Below, one piece after another: positions 14,801 through 24,266 of a stretch of DNA of 64,000 bases. Made by a program: the position numbers and the translations under genes. The notes under the pieces were generated by a model, which searched no databases, was not told where the DNA came from, and saw only the letters and a program-made list of their open reading frames with translations. Position 1 is the first letter of the stretch; every line of letters begins with the position of its first letter. This DNA comes from Liolophura sinensis (taxonomy: Eukaryota; Mollusca; Polyplacophora; Chitonida; Chitonidae). The stretch lies in assembly GCF_032854445.1 (NCBI RefSeq), contig NC_088299.1:4129001-4193000 (forward strand), in the 5' to 3' direction.

Positions 14801-17800
14801 TAGCCATTGCAAAACACCTGTATTAAATTTGAGACAAAGAAAAAAATACTTATATTTATAATCCATTAACAAATTAGACAGACACCTAAATTTTTAAGAC
14901 AGTAATAAATATTGGCCACTAGTTTGATTCGCCATCAGGTTGAACGAGCATCTATGCATACACGAAACTCTTGTAGAAATATGGCGCATGTTATTAAAGC
15001 TAATTACTTACAACCCTCCATTCTTTGAACAAGTGATGTACACCAATATATTCGAGGTATGAAGCGAACCCTTCCTTGAGCCACAGTTCTGACCACCAGC
15101 ACATCGTTACTAAGTCGCCGAACCACTGACAACCAAAACAAAAATATCACATTAGTAGACAGTCGATATATGTGAATTTTCCAGGCGTTTATAATCAGTG
15201 ATGTAGTCCAAAAATACTGCCCCCAATACGCTGATAAAAACGCTGAAACATAATTACATAACACTGAAAGAAAAACGAATCTGGACAAAACGAAAATTAC
15301 TCAAACACGCAGTTTATTATGTTAATTATGAAAACAATTAAAGAGGAAGAAAACATAAAAAAGTGATCAAAACATTAAATGGGTTGTAATATGTCTTCAT
15401 TTTTTTTCATTGACGAGAAAAGTGTATTTGAAAAGATTTTGTATTGTAAGTACTTGGGACCGCTTGGTATATTTTCGTCTTTGCATAATAATGATCTTAA
15501 AAACAACGTGATGCATGTCTAATAAATATACTTTAATATAACTTTATTGTGTGTGTCCAAACACATATATTTAATCTTAATTATGATAGTATTTATGAAT
15601 ATATTAAAAATATGATTACAATACAGGCTCAACTTCTATTAAGATTAACTTCTATTTGTTTACATATTAACAAATATGATCCTTGAACATGCGTCACCAT
15701 GAGGTGATCCAAAATACCCCAAAATTATTTTTAAACTTCTGTTTCTTATGAAAAAAACGTATTTATTTATTTCATTGGTGTTTTACGCCGTACTCAAGAA
15801 TATTTCATTTTTTACGACGGTGATCAGCACTATGGTGCGGAGGAAACCGGAAGAGGACTTAAACTCATAGCGACCGCATTGGTGAGAGGCTCCTGGGTCA
15901 TAGCACTGCGCTGCCATGCTAACTCCTTCGGCAACGGAGGCGCAGAAAACTGTATTTACAACAAACATTTCAAACTCTGAACTTTATGTAATTTTTATGT
16001 ATTTTCCACCTTTACAGAAACAAGCGGGCCGCCTGAGGGCAATTCTTACCAAATGTGCTATCTCGTGGGCTATAACAGTAACGATTTGCTTCTTGTTCCT
16101 GGCTGAGTTGTACAGTGGGTCATACAGAAGGTAGGTCTCCTTGAATGTGATTAGTCCCCAGTTCTCCATACCCAGCACGATGTAGTCCGGGATCGAGACG
16201 AAATCTGGAATGAGAAAAACTCACAAACAGATCTACGTGCGTTTGCTGGAACAAACTTAATACACGTTTACTATACAGAAACTGAGAGTGATCTATTTGT
16301 TTATCTGATTTGTGTAGTACTATCGATCTTTAGATAAATTAATAGATTTGATTTGATTTTGATTCTGATTGTTTTGAACGCCATACTTCACGTATACAAT
16401 TGACGCCGGGTTTATCGATGGAGGAAACCGGAGTGCCCGCGAAAAGCGACTGACCTTTGGCAAGTCACTAAGGAAAATGTGGCATACCGCGGGACATGCA
16501 CCCTATGTTGGCGGGAGGCAATAAATGTCAGACTGCGATAACTGCCACACGAGCGCTGCCACCAAGGTCCAATAACAAGTGAGATCGAGGGAAGAAATTA
16601 ATAGAAGTAAGGCAGTTATGGAAATAAACTGCAGGTGATCATATTGATCATTAGTGGATAAGCTGATAGACACAGCATGGCAATCTGTCTAAACTGATAT
16701 GAGACGGTTAGAGCGCTAGCGCAACGTAATGACCCAGGAGTCTCTCACCAATGCGGTCACTGTGAGTTCAAGTCCAGCTCATGCTGGCTCCCTCTCCAGC
16801 CGTACGTGGGAAGGTCTGCCAGCAATCTGCGGATGGTCGTGGGTTTCCCTCGGGCTCCGCCCGGTTTCCTCCCACCATAATGCTGGCCACCATCGTATAA
16901 GTGAAATATTCTTGAGTACGGCGTAGAACAATAATCAAATAAATAATAAATAAATAAATAATGATATGAGAAAATCGTTTCTCATTATGTCTCAAAGTTA
17001 TTAATTTTGTGTAAAATCCAAAAATAATCCACAGCAGGCCATTGGTACGAAAGGAGGTAAATATAATTTCTCGAGTTTAAAAACGTGTTTTTGTATACCT
17101 CAAACTTGGTATTTCATTGGATATTACTGTATATATGACATTATATTTGCATTTCTTTACGCCAGCAATTTTCTTAATGCCACTGAATACAACGCGTCCC
17201 CAGTTTCAAGAACTCTCCATGACGAGAATTATGATGATAGAAAAGTTTTGGTAACTGACTGAAAAATTTGAATTATACAACTTAGCTAATTCAAGTCAGA
17301 AAACTGAGTCATGTGACCAGATCAGCCAAGCAATTAAAAACTCATGCGGTTATATTAATGATAGCTGACAGGGGTCTTTCATGACTCCTGTTCTAGTCAT
17401 ACGACTCCTGTTCGAGTCAGGTCATATTTCTGAGTTGAATTAGCCTTTAAGGATACATGAGTCAGTCGACTCAAACATCTCTCTGTGTACGTGTGTTCCA
17501 GCCACACACAGCAGACCATGGTCCACTCTCTTGAAAATTTTGTCCTTCAGTTAATAAAAGCAGTTCAGTCGAATTCAGTTCATTCATGAGACTCTTCAAT
17601 CCACACACATACGTACCAAGTTTAGGCAATGGGTAGGGAATCTCAAAGTGATCCGCATAGAACTCCATAAGTTTGACAGCGACGTCCAGGGCTAGTTCTC
17701 CGTGGGGTAAAGATCCTCGTGGAGCCCACAGGCGAACCTTTAAGGACACATGAAAAGGAATACTGTAAAACGAAGAGTATAGGTTTAAGGGAAATGAAGA

Positions 17801-20800
17801 AAAATACACCCCAAAAATGAGACAAAAAAAAGTCATTCTTGGGGCATATTTTACTTTCCGATAGTGGTTGAAAACGGAAATTACGTCATGGATGAAGATA
17901 TTGAGAACGCTGGCCTCACTTAGCGCCCACAAACAGTGCCCTTCCTTCCAATAAAGTTGCTTTCGCCGCTATCATAGTTGACGTCACTGTACAAGCCTAC
18001 TTAATTTCGGGACTGGAACCTGGGGCATTAAGAAAACTGTAGTTTAAAGCATTGTTAGGCGACATCCCATTCTCCGTATAACGGGCGGGGGGGGGGGGGG
18101 GGGACAAGGGTGTCATCTGTCCTTTAAATACAAGTGAAACCATCAACAAATATACCTTGCGTGAGAATATCATTTATAGTCATTCGATGTAGTTGCAGGT
18201 GTATTTATTGCTTGATTTAAGAACCCTTGGAAATCAGGTTTACATATATATGCGATAGAAAACCAGGTTCTGATGAAAGCTCCGCCCTGGTAAGGTTACT
18301 AAGTGACAAATGTCCTAACGTAAAGCCACCGTGGGGGAAGTGGGAGAGAAATCCGTACCTTGGTGCCATCTTTGGTGTATTTAGTCATTTGATGGTAATC
18401 GGAAACCACCAATGCTACCAGGTAGGTCGACATCAGCGGAGACACGTTGTATTCATCGGCCACATATCCATCTGGTCTGAACATAGAAACATGTAAGAGT
18501 ATATATACTGAAGGTACAAAGGGGTCGTGTGGGTGATAACTGGTTTCGTGTCTGACGTGCCATCATAATTTGCATTTCTACTCTGCCCCGATAAAAAATC
18601 GTGCGAAGAGAAAATGTTTCAGAATCGAATGACAAAAGACATAGGGCAGCTATGGGCCTATGATACTATAAGAAAGTCAAGCACTTGACTGCCTCCATTG
18701 TGTCCACATGCTGTGATTAGCTAAGGTGTCATCTGGAGTTGTTGGAATGTTGTTCAGGTGAGGTATCACTACAAGTACATTGTCACTACTTTAGGAGGTA
18801 AAGGTTTTATTTTGGCGGTATAATGTGACAAATATATGCCGCAAAAACGGGTGTGCCTACACTTTAATGACGATGCCACAGCCAAGTCCTCAGTGTGCAC
18901 ATCAGCTGCTTGTTTCTTTTCTTTTCTTTTCTTTTTTTCTTCTTTTTTTCTCTTTTGACATATATCTTATTTCATTTTACTCCCATACCTTTACCTCTAT
19001 TCTAACACATCGACATTCCACAAAAATTCCAGTCGAGAGTTTGAAAGTGAGCGGTTCTAATGTTTAGACAAGAAAGGCAAGCATTCATCTACTGAGAATG
19101 TTTTACTTAAATATTAGAAATGTAGTTGTCCATGAAACTTGAAACCTTTTCCACTTATATTACGAGGTTAATTGTGATTGAAGCAGACAGTTATCATGCA
19201 TCGTTATTTACGCCTTTTTTTGACTGAATCAAACCTGGCCAGGTGTTGCAAATGTAGGTCATGGCAAGATGCCAACTGGCATAAAATGACATGTTAGATG
19301 GTGTCTTTCTGTCCTATGCTTTTCTATAGGTTAAAGACAGGCGTGTTAGAATTCTGAATATAGCACCTACCTGTCAGTGGTGCCTATTATGTCCATGTTG
19401 GAGAGGCTGGTAAAGTTGGGCTTTCTTACTATGGTGACTGCAAACCGGGCTTTCAGCTGCGGTTCATCGAAACACGGAAAAGCAGTTCGCGCATATACCG
19501 GAGAAAATAATGTGGCGGCTAAATATCTGAAGTAAACAAAGAAAGCTAATTACAAAAGCTAAAATATGACATGTACTGTGGTTAACTTCTTAGACATATA
19601 ACGAGCCAAGAGTGACCGGAGATGGTATGGTAATTGACTGATTGTTTATTTGAAAAATTTTTCAACTATACACGATGACAGTCAGTTTCATGGGTGAAGA
19701 ACACCGGAATGCGCGGGATAAACCACTGACCTGTGGCAAACTAATGACAAGCTTATCAACGTGGGACGCCATTTTGGTGGACTCCAAGGACCCATAAGAG
19801 AAAAGTACTTGTCATGTATGCGGTTAAGGCTTGTCCACGTGCAGAAATCGCGATTAACATAATCTGTATCTAACAAATTATATAATCTATCATAATGATT
19901 TATTTATTTATTTATTTGATTGGTGTTTTACATCGTACTCAAGAATATTTCACTTGTATTCGGTGGCCAGAATTATGGCGGGAGGAAACCTGGGAGAGCC
20001 CGGGGAACCTTCAACGGTAAGTGTTACTAATCCGTATGTGTACAGTTCATGTATACAAATATATAGTTACTAATTACCATGAATAAATACGAATTGTGTA
20101 TAATTGTAATGATAAATTGTAATGAATAATGCCTGCAAAACAACGAACTATCAATCCGTATTTGATGAAACGGATTAAAGGCTATACAACTGGAGATAAC
20201 CGATGGCAGTTTATTATTTTTTGTACCGTAACACTTAAAGTGAACATGAAGTCTGTCACTAAAGCTTAATTAATTTATGAAGTAGTATTTCAGAAATGTT
20301 CTAAAAATATTTTTAAAAATTCTACATTGTTTATCAACAAGGTAAATATCAAACAATCTTTAATATGTAGTCACTCATTTGGTGACGCCATTTTGCCATG
20401 TTATAGCTATCTAGAGGGGGCCTCCGTGGCTCAGTCGGTTAGCGCGCTAGCGCAGCGTAATGACCCAGGAGCCTCTCACCAATGCGATCGCTGTGAGTTC
20501 AAGTCCAGCTCATGCTGGCTTCCTCTCCGGTCGTAAGTGGGAAGGCCTGCCAGCAACCTGCGGATGGACGTGGGTTTCCCCCGGGCTGTGCCCGGTTTCC
20601 ACCCACCATAATGCTGGCCGCCGTCGTATAAGTGAAATATTATTGAGAACGGCGTAAAACACCAATCAAATAAATAAATAAATAGATAAGCTATCTAGAG
20701 CGACGTCACAAAACATAGGAGCTCTGCCGTACCATCGGTAATAAACAATGTGACAATGAGAAAATACAAACAAAAACGCCTGATACCCGACCAAAGAGTA

Positions 20801-23800
20801 TCAGCTCTGTTCCATGTTCAAAGGGCTGATCTTTCTTTTGGTTTGCTCCTCGGTTTGTGCGATGTCCGTGGACACAAGCGTCGTGTATTCGCGGCCCTGC
20901 TCGTCCTCGTCCTGCATGGGTGTAAATATTTGGCCTAGCTTTCTGTACCGATTACAGGGAATTTACCGAACATAGCAGAACCTCCTGATTGATAACAGAT
21001 CCTTTCATTCAGACTTTCGGAAGATATTTTCGCAATAAATCTGACTTTGCTAAGGAAAAATAATACAAAGTCACAATTTTTTTCTTCAAGCGTTGACTCC
21101 ACCGAGGCGGTTTGTCACCCTGACAAGTTACTGCTGTATCCCAGTACGTACGCATTGTGACACTAGTGCACCAGTTTAACACTTAAGCTAATCGCAAAAT
21201 CTGTCTATCCACTACAATAAACCACACTGTCATGGAGAGCTTGTAAGTTTTTTGACGTGACGTCACGTGACGTTTTCAGTATTAGTTATTGGCCAAGTTC
21301 ATAGGGGCTTCTACAACATGGCAACTGAGTGAACTGAGTGTCCGTCAGCGCCGTGTCCCCAATGCTGAACTTCATTTTCTCCGCTTTCAAAACTCTATAG
21401 ACATTTTTATATATTTTTCTGTGATAAGTGGGTCTTATATCATTTTTTTTCAATGTATATATTGGTAGACTTTGTTCACTTTAATGGACGTCGTATTTTA
21501 CACTTGTGCCCACACTCACCTGTTTGATCCTGAATGTTGATAAGAACTGTAGAAGAGGCCAGACAAGCTGTCCGTCAGTGGAGCCGTGAAGTTCAATGTA
21601 AGATTGTACTGACATCCGGGCTTCAGAGCTTCGCTCAGGTGAAAAATCACGAATTGTCTCTCGAGATCTCGCTCGTAATTCATCACGCCAATCCGCGGGT
21701 GCAGGCAATCAGAACCTCCCTTTATGTCGATGGAATCATTGAGTAGTTTTAGCTGATTAATATGCAAAGTCACATTGGTCGTTTCCTTGGAACAGTTCAT
21801 CATAATCTTCACTTGTCCTTCGAAGGTGAAATTCTTTGGGTCTTCCTCGTAAATGTTCGGCTTAATCTCCAAGTTATAAAAAACCGGAGACAAAGATTTC
21901 GGCAGACGATAAGAGTTGTTCATTTCCCGCCCCGTTGTTGTAGTCGCAGATTGTGAGTTGTTTCGTGTGGAGCAGTTTTGTGTAGCACCTGCGAGTTTAG
22001 CAAACATTGCACAGCTAAAGTACAAATAATACAAAAGATATATAGCGGAAACAGATGGACACAGCGAAATTCATACCCCTTTCTCTGTGCGAAAGCACTG
22101 GATAAAAATTGAAGTCACCACCAGCATAGGAAGAGAATTTATAATCATTCACCCGAAACAAAAAATATACTTATTTTTAAGATTTCTTCTACTTCTAGAA
22201 ACTTATCCAAAAGGTAAAACTCCTTTTCCGATAAGTGATATCAAACAATATTAATATGATTATTATATTTTAATGATAATAATTATAATAAATATTATAA
22301 ATTAGATTTTGCTTTGTGACTCATGCACACATGAATTCTTTACGTATATGATAGCGGCCATGCAGTATTATTTCAATGCCGGAAATTTAACGTTATGTTG
22401 ATATGTCTCTGTGGTTTGTGTTTGCTGAGTGTGGCCATGTCAGTAGTGGTAATGTCTGTATTGGCAATGTCTAGTGTCTAATGTCTAGTGTTTAAAATCT
22501 TCAGTTAAATCTTTCCCCTGAGTGATGACGGATTGCGTTTTCGTCGATGTAATGGATTATTTTCGTTCCTATTCATATAAACAATTCATCCTAAATCGGG
22601 AACGGATTAATGCATTAGATGGAAGAAAATGTAATCACGGCGTGAGCATTCATGGAGCGGATTTAACGGCAATTTGTTTTTTGTTCTTTTTTTTTTTTTG
22701 TTTTTTTTTTTTTTGGCTGATGTCTACATTCTAATCCAATGCCTGGTGTCCAGTGTCTGGTGTACAATATCTAGTATCTAATGCCTGGTCTGTAATGTCT
22801 AATGTCTAGTTTCTAACGTGTACTGTAGTATTTAAATAAAACAGAAGGCTCACCGATTTTCCAAACTTCCGCCACAGCTAAATGTATACACAGACGAAGG
22901 GACAATATTATATGTATTTGTGTAGTACCTCGCAACAGTGAACTATCGTTTAAAAAATAGTTCCATCACTCTTGGTATAGTCTATGCTTGCCGCACACAA
23001 AAGGCGCACAAATTCTATCAAAAACTTTGCCTCATGTTTCCTTATATTGTTGTTGACAGACATTTTAGAATAGTGAGGAATCACATTAAAATTTCCGGAA
23101 TCCGGATTCAAATCCAGACACCAACAAAACTGATTGATGTTTGGCAATACAAATAAAAGCCGGCATGAAAATGGCAGGGCCTATATGCCGAAACGTTTGC
23201 ATATATTGGTATGATCTATATACATATATCTACGAAGGGTACCTCCGTGGTGAAAAAGGGGTTAGCAAGCCAGTAATGCGCAATGACCCAGGAACCTCCC
23301 ACCAAAGCGGTCGTTGCGAACCTTTCAGGCCATACGAAGGTCTGGTAACGACCTGCGGATGGTCGTGGGTTTCCCTCGGGCTCTGGCCGGTTTCCTACCA
23401 CCATAATACTGGCCGCCGTCGTATAAGTGAAATGTACTTGAGGACGGCGAAAAACACCAATCAAACAAATATACATCTACAATGTACTTCGAAGAAAAAA
23501 TTTCTAATGAGGATCTGAAAATGAAGCAAAGCATATAGTCTACATATATTATGTCACACCGCTTAATTATGCTGATCACTTTATACATGTTTCTCCATTT
23601 AAACACTTTATGAGCCTCCGCGGCATACTTCTCATTATGCAATGTGGTCGCTGTGAGTTCCAGTCCAGCTCTTGCTGAATGGCTGCCTCCCCGGTCGTAC
23701 GTGAAAAGATTTTCCAGTAACCTGCGGATTGTAGCGAGTTTTCACCCAGGGTCTGACCGTTTTTTCTCCCAACATAATGCTGCATGGCAAATGTGGTATA

Positions 23801-24266
23801 AGTGAAATATTATTGAGTGCAACGTAAAATACCAATGAAATAAATAATACTGGCCGCCGTCGTATAAATGAAATACTTTTGAGTACGGCGTAAAACATCA
23901 TCCAAATAAATAAATAAATAAATATTTGATTGCTTTTATGCGTGTGCTTCTCTACGGGATCTGTTGATCTGTTGACCCCAAATCGAATATAACAATCATC
24001 ATAACGGTATACTCACATTCGACTTTATATGTCAGCGTGGCATTCTCTTGGGTTTCAGCGGTGTGGGGCACATTTTCTCCAGCTTTGACCACCTTTCGGT
24101 GGTGATCGTTTGAACAGTTACAATGACAGGTCACGTGACTTGGTTGCCGTATCAGATATACCGAAACTCCTGCTGCAACCGCCAACAAAATGGCTAAAAA
24201 CGTCAGAATGAAGCCCGTCGTGGCACTCACAAAGCATCCGTCATTACTTCTCCTTGCCGATTCCAT
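516..24266 (-). CDS. M1-family zinc aminopeptidase (aminopeptidase N-like), complete, 21 coding exons
   Basis: Reconstructed by joining conserved segments at splice sites; all phases agree and give 992 residues, close to vertebrate aminopeptidase N. Exons (5' to 3' on minus): 24266-24017, 21988-21520, 19526-19371, 18476-18359, 17737-17617, 16204-16050, 15125-15012, 14340-14206, 13535-13470, 12347-12282, 11749-11583, 10597-10503, 9910-9777, 9115-9060, 7510-7363, 6213-6137, 5516-5409, 3350-3183, 2444-2304, 1583-1502, 668-516. Seen: short cytosolic N-terminus, one membrane segment (about 18-39), Ser/Thr/Asn-rich stalk, M1 N-domain, catalytic domain with HEIAH (H418, E419, H422), zinc ligand E441 exactly 18 residues later and Tyr504, then a beta domain and an ERAP1_C-like helical domain. 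The family removes N-terminal residues from peptides at the cell surface. The ATG at 24266 has an in-frame stop 9 bases upstream. The orthologue (ANPEP, ENPEP, LNPEP or a lineage-specific paralogue) cannot be assigned, so no symbol is given. Odd: LGMEN in place of GAMEN, and one apparent GC-AG intron. Confidence 0.93.
768..870. repeat. Partial relative of the palindromic element at 28.1 kb
   Basis: Shares AATCTGTT, AACAGAAAGT and AATGTATTCTGTT in the same order as 28066-28120, followed by an AT-rich palindromic stretch and AACAGATTA. Degenerate. Confidence 0.45.
917..1080 (-). mobile_element. SINE-A 5' part
   Basis: Minus orientation; ends at the head GGGGCCTCCGTGGCCTAAT (reverse complement of the 1080 side). 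3' module and tail missing. Aminopeptidase intron 20. Confidence 0.78.
1423..1477 (+). mobile_element. SINE-B 3' end
   Basis: CGTCGACTGAAAAATTGTTG, GACGTTAAACCCCAATCACT and CACT repeats only. Ends 24 bases from aminopeptidase exon 20. Confidence 0.8.
2822..2968 (-). repeat. tRNA-like SINE head, degenerate
   Basis: On minus: GCTGGCTCAGATGCTTAAAT (A box) and AAGTTCGAACCCAGC (B box). It does not fold as an intact tRNA by eye. Aminopeptidase intron 18. Confidence 0.45.
3008..3100 (+). repeat. tRNA-like SINE head, degenerate
   Basis: CAGATAGCTCAGTCATAAAGG and GGGTTCGAATCCAGC give A and B boxes. Likely a SINE head rather than a tRNA gene: no matching acceptor stem ends are visible. Confidence 0.45.
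4980..5106. repeat. 18-bp tandem repeat, about 7 copies
   Basis: Unit AATGTGATCCTATCTTAC with substitutions. Aminopeptidase intron 17. Confidence 0.88.
5819..5990. repeat. Direct-inverted-direct repeat
   Basis: 69-bp copies at 5819-5887 and 5922-5990 (CAGACATTCTGGCCTA... GAGAAAGACTT) enclose a 38-bp inverted copy (5885-5922) of their middle part. Aminopeptidase intron 16. Confidence 0.92.
7546..8440. repeat. Minisatellite, about 34-bp unit, about 26 copies
   Basis: Unit AGTGTGGGTAACGTGTAAGT followed by GTGTGGAGCGCAAG, variable in length and sequence. The long minus-strand ORFs across it (Thr/His/Leu-rich) are products of the repeat. It lies in aminopeptidase intron 14, starting 36 bases upstream of exon 15. 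Confidence 0.93.
8600..8812. repeat. Minisatellite, about 50-bp unit, about 4 copies
   Basis: Unit built from AAAACGTGAGAACGAGCAAA and ACGGCAAAACGTTAAAAAGT. Separate from the GT-rich array at 7.5-8.4 kb but in the same intron. Confidence 0.88.
9958..10040 (-). mobile_element. SINE-A 3' end
   Basis: TTTATTTATTTGATTCGTG tail plus GTACTCAAGAATATTTCAC module; body missing. Aminopeptidase intron 12, just upstream of exon 13. Confidence 0.82.
10774..10995. repeat. GC-rich element with inverted ends
   Basis: ACCGGAACCTTC (10774-10785) and GAAGGTTCCGGT (10968-10979) are inverted. GGCTCAGCGGAGG and CCTCCGCTGAG also face each other. GC-rich unlike its surroundings. Aminopeptidase intron 11. Confidence 0.55.
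11811..12001 (-). mobile_element. SINE-A copy with expanded (TTTA)n tail
   Basis: About 45 bp of TTTA repeats, the 3' module and most of the body, stopping before the tRNA head. Aminopeptidase intron 10. Confidence 0.85.
13621..13698 (-). mobile_element. SINE-A tail remnant
   Basis: Minus orientation TTATTTATTTACTTGATTAATG with a degenerate 3' module. Confidence 0.6.
13866..14080 (+). mobile_element. SINE-A, 5'-truncated and diverged
   Basis: From GGCGCAAGGAACCAGG through GTGAGTTTAAGTCCAG to AATCAAATAAATAAATG. Aminopeptidase intron 8, just downstream of the GC donor exon. Confidence 0.75.
14206..14340 (-). CDS. Aminopeptidase exon 8: catalytic Tyr, ends at a likely GC donor
   Basis: Encodes 45 codons from [10 protein letters not shown] to AIPYSK, whose Tyr504 matches the transition-state-stabilising Tyr of M1 enzymes. 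The protein continues GSSVMRMM in exon 9 (13535), giving the family motif YSKGSSVMRM only if the exon ends at AAG and the intron starts GCCAGT. The nearby GT (14201-14200) would leave one extra base and break the frame. I therefore annotate a GC-AG intron. Confidence 0.85.
15012..15125 (-). CDS. Aminopeptidase exon 7: third zinc ligand
   Basis: Begins [11 protein letters not shown] and contains [12 protein letters not shown]. The Glu of KEGFA is the third zinc ligand, 18 residues after the second His of HEIAH. Most relatives have Asn where this protein has Lys (NEGFA). The exon is 38 codons, phase 0 on both sides, with a strong GTAAGT donor. Confidence 0.93.
15761..15943 (-). mobile_element. 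SINE-A, internally deleted
   Basis: Tail and 3' module joined directly to the head region after GGAGGAAACCGG; about 60 bp of body missing. Aminopeptidase intron 6. Confidence 0.82.
16050..16204 (-). CDS. Aminopeptidase exon 6: exopeptidase motif and zinc-binding HExxH
   Basis: Encodes the segment [14 protein letters not shown] and, at its end, [14 protein letters not shown] supplies two zinc-ligand histidines and the catalytic Glu of gluzincin aminopeptidases. The GxMEN motif, which binds the free N-terminus of substrates, reads L-G-M-E-N rather than the usual G-A-M-E-N; the Glu that contacts the substrate amine is retained. Donor GTAAGA, phase 0. Confidence 0.93.
16370..16570 (-). repeat. 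Dispersed repeat (SINE-C), copy 1
   Basis: Shares ATGGAGGAAACCGGAGTGCC(C)G, the ACTGACCT(T/G)TGGCAA segment and GTGGCATACC-type sequence with 19630-19800. Minus-strand orientation is guessed from the tail similarity. Confidence 0.5.
16705..16961 (+). mobile_element. SINE-A copy with target-site duplication
   Basis: Near full length, lacking the first head bases; 10-bp repeat TGATATGAGA on both sides (16695-16704, 16962-16971). Lies in aminopeptidase intron 5. Confidence 0.88.
17938..18053 (+). repeat. Dispersed repeat D, copy 1
   Basis: AAAGTTGCTTTCGCCGCTATC, CTTAATTTCGGGACTGG and AAAACTGTAGTTTAAAG occur in the same order at 48434-48535. Aminopeptidase intron 4. Confidence 0.65.
18087..18103 (+). 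repeat. Poly-G run
   Basis: 17 consecutive G preceded by GGGC. On the aminopeptidase transcript strand this is poly-C. Intron 4. Confidence 0.9.
19630..19800 (-). repeat. Dispersed repeat (SINE-C), copy 2
   Basis: GTTTCATGGGTGAAGAACACCGG, ACCACTGACCTGTGGCAA and AACGTGGGACGCC parallel the copy at 16370. A shorter relative may lie near 25225-25300. Confidence 0.5.
19899..20011 (-). mobile_element. SINE-A 3' half
   Basis: TTTATT tail, GATTGGTGTTTTACATCG and GGAGGAAACCTGGG; head missing. Aminopeptidase intron 2. Confidence 0.82.
20417..20688 (+). mobile_element. SINE-A, full length, with target-site duplication
   Basis: tRNA-like head GCCTCCGTGGCTCAGTCGG (A box) and GAGTTCAAGTCC (B box), body with CATAATGCTGGCCGCCGTCG, 3' module TTGAGAACGGCGTAAAACAC and an AAAT tail. 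Flanked by a perfect 12-bp repeat AGCTATCTAGAG (20405-20416, 20689-20700). Best reference copy of the family. It lies in aminopeptidase intron 2, antisense to the gene. Confidence 0.92.
21255..21268. promoter_or_regulatory. CRE-like palindrome
   Basis: ACGTGACGTCACGT is a perfect 14-bp palindrome containing TGACGTCA, the CREB/ATF consensus, with flanking GTGACG half sites. It sits in aminopeptidase intron 2; function is not shown. Confidence 0.35.
21520..21988 (-). CDS. Aminopeptidase exon 2: stalk end and start of M1 N-terminal domain
   Basis: The largest coding exon (469 bp). A Thr/Ser/Asn-rich linker precedes the M1 entry motif [19 protein letters not shown] and the beta-saddle strands. 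It holds several N-glycosylation sequons (NCS, NNS, NVT, NLT, NFT). The end, GLFYSSYQ, corresponds to the conserved GFYRSSY segment of the family. Acceptor gcag|GT and donor AG|GTGAGT keep the frame on both sides. Confidence 0.92.
23237..23471 (+). mobile_element. SINE-A copy
   Basis: Head ACCTCCGTGG with a mutated A box and a partial B-box deletion, GACGGCGAAAAACACCAATC module, short tail. Aminopeptidase intron 1. Confidence 0.85.
23612..23848 (+). mobile_element. SINE-A copy
   Basis: GAGCCTCCGCGG head with a deletion before GTGGTCGCTGTGAG, ending in ATAAATAA. Diverged. Aminopeptidase intron 1. Confidence 0.82.
23849..23924 (+). mobile_element. SINE-A 3' end abutting the previous copy
   Basis: Only TGGCCGCCGTCGTATAAATG through GAGTACGGCGTAAAAC and the AAAT tail; fused directly to the tail of the copy at 23612. 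Confidence 0.8.
24017..24266 (-). CDS. Aminopeptidase exon 1: cytosolic tail, membrane anchor and stalk
   Basis: Encodes residues 1-83 plus one base. It starts [12 protein letters not shown], followed by a hydrophobic run from about Gly18 to Ile39 and then a polar stalk with Cys and Asn-X-Ser/Thr sites. This is the standard type II (N-in) topology of M1 ectopeptidases, so the catalytic part should face outside. The donor is T|GTGAGT, phase 1, and joins exon 2 to give a Cys codon. Confidence 0.9.

Noticed and set aside
14571-14872. Minus-strand ORFs between aminopeptidase exons 7 and 8
   Set aside because: Exons 7 and 8 join directly in phase 0 and give the expected family sequence, so this is intron.
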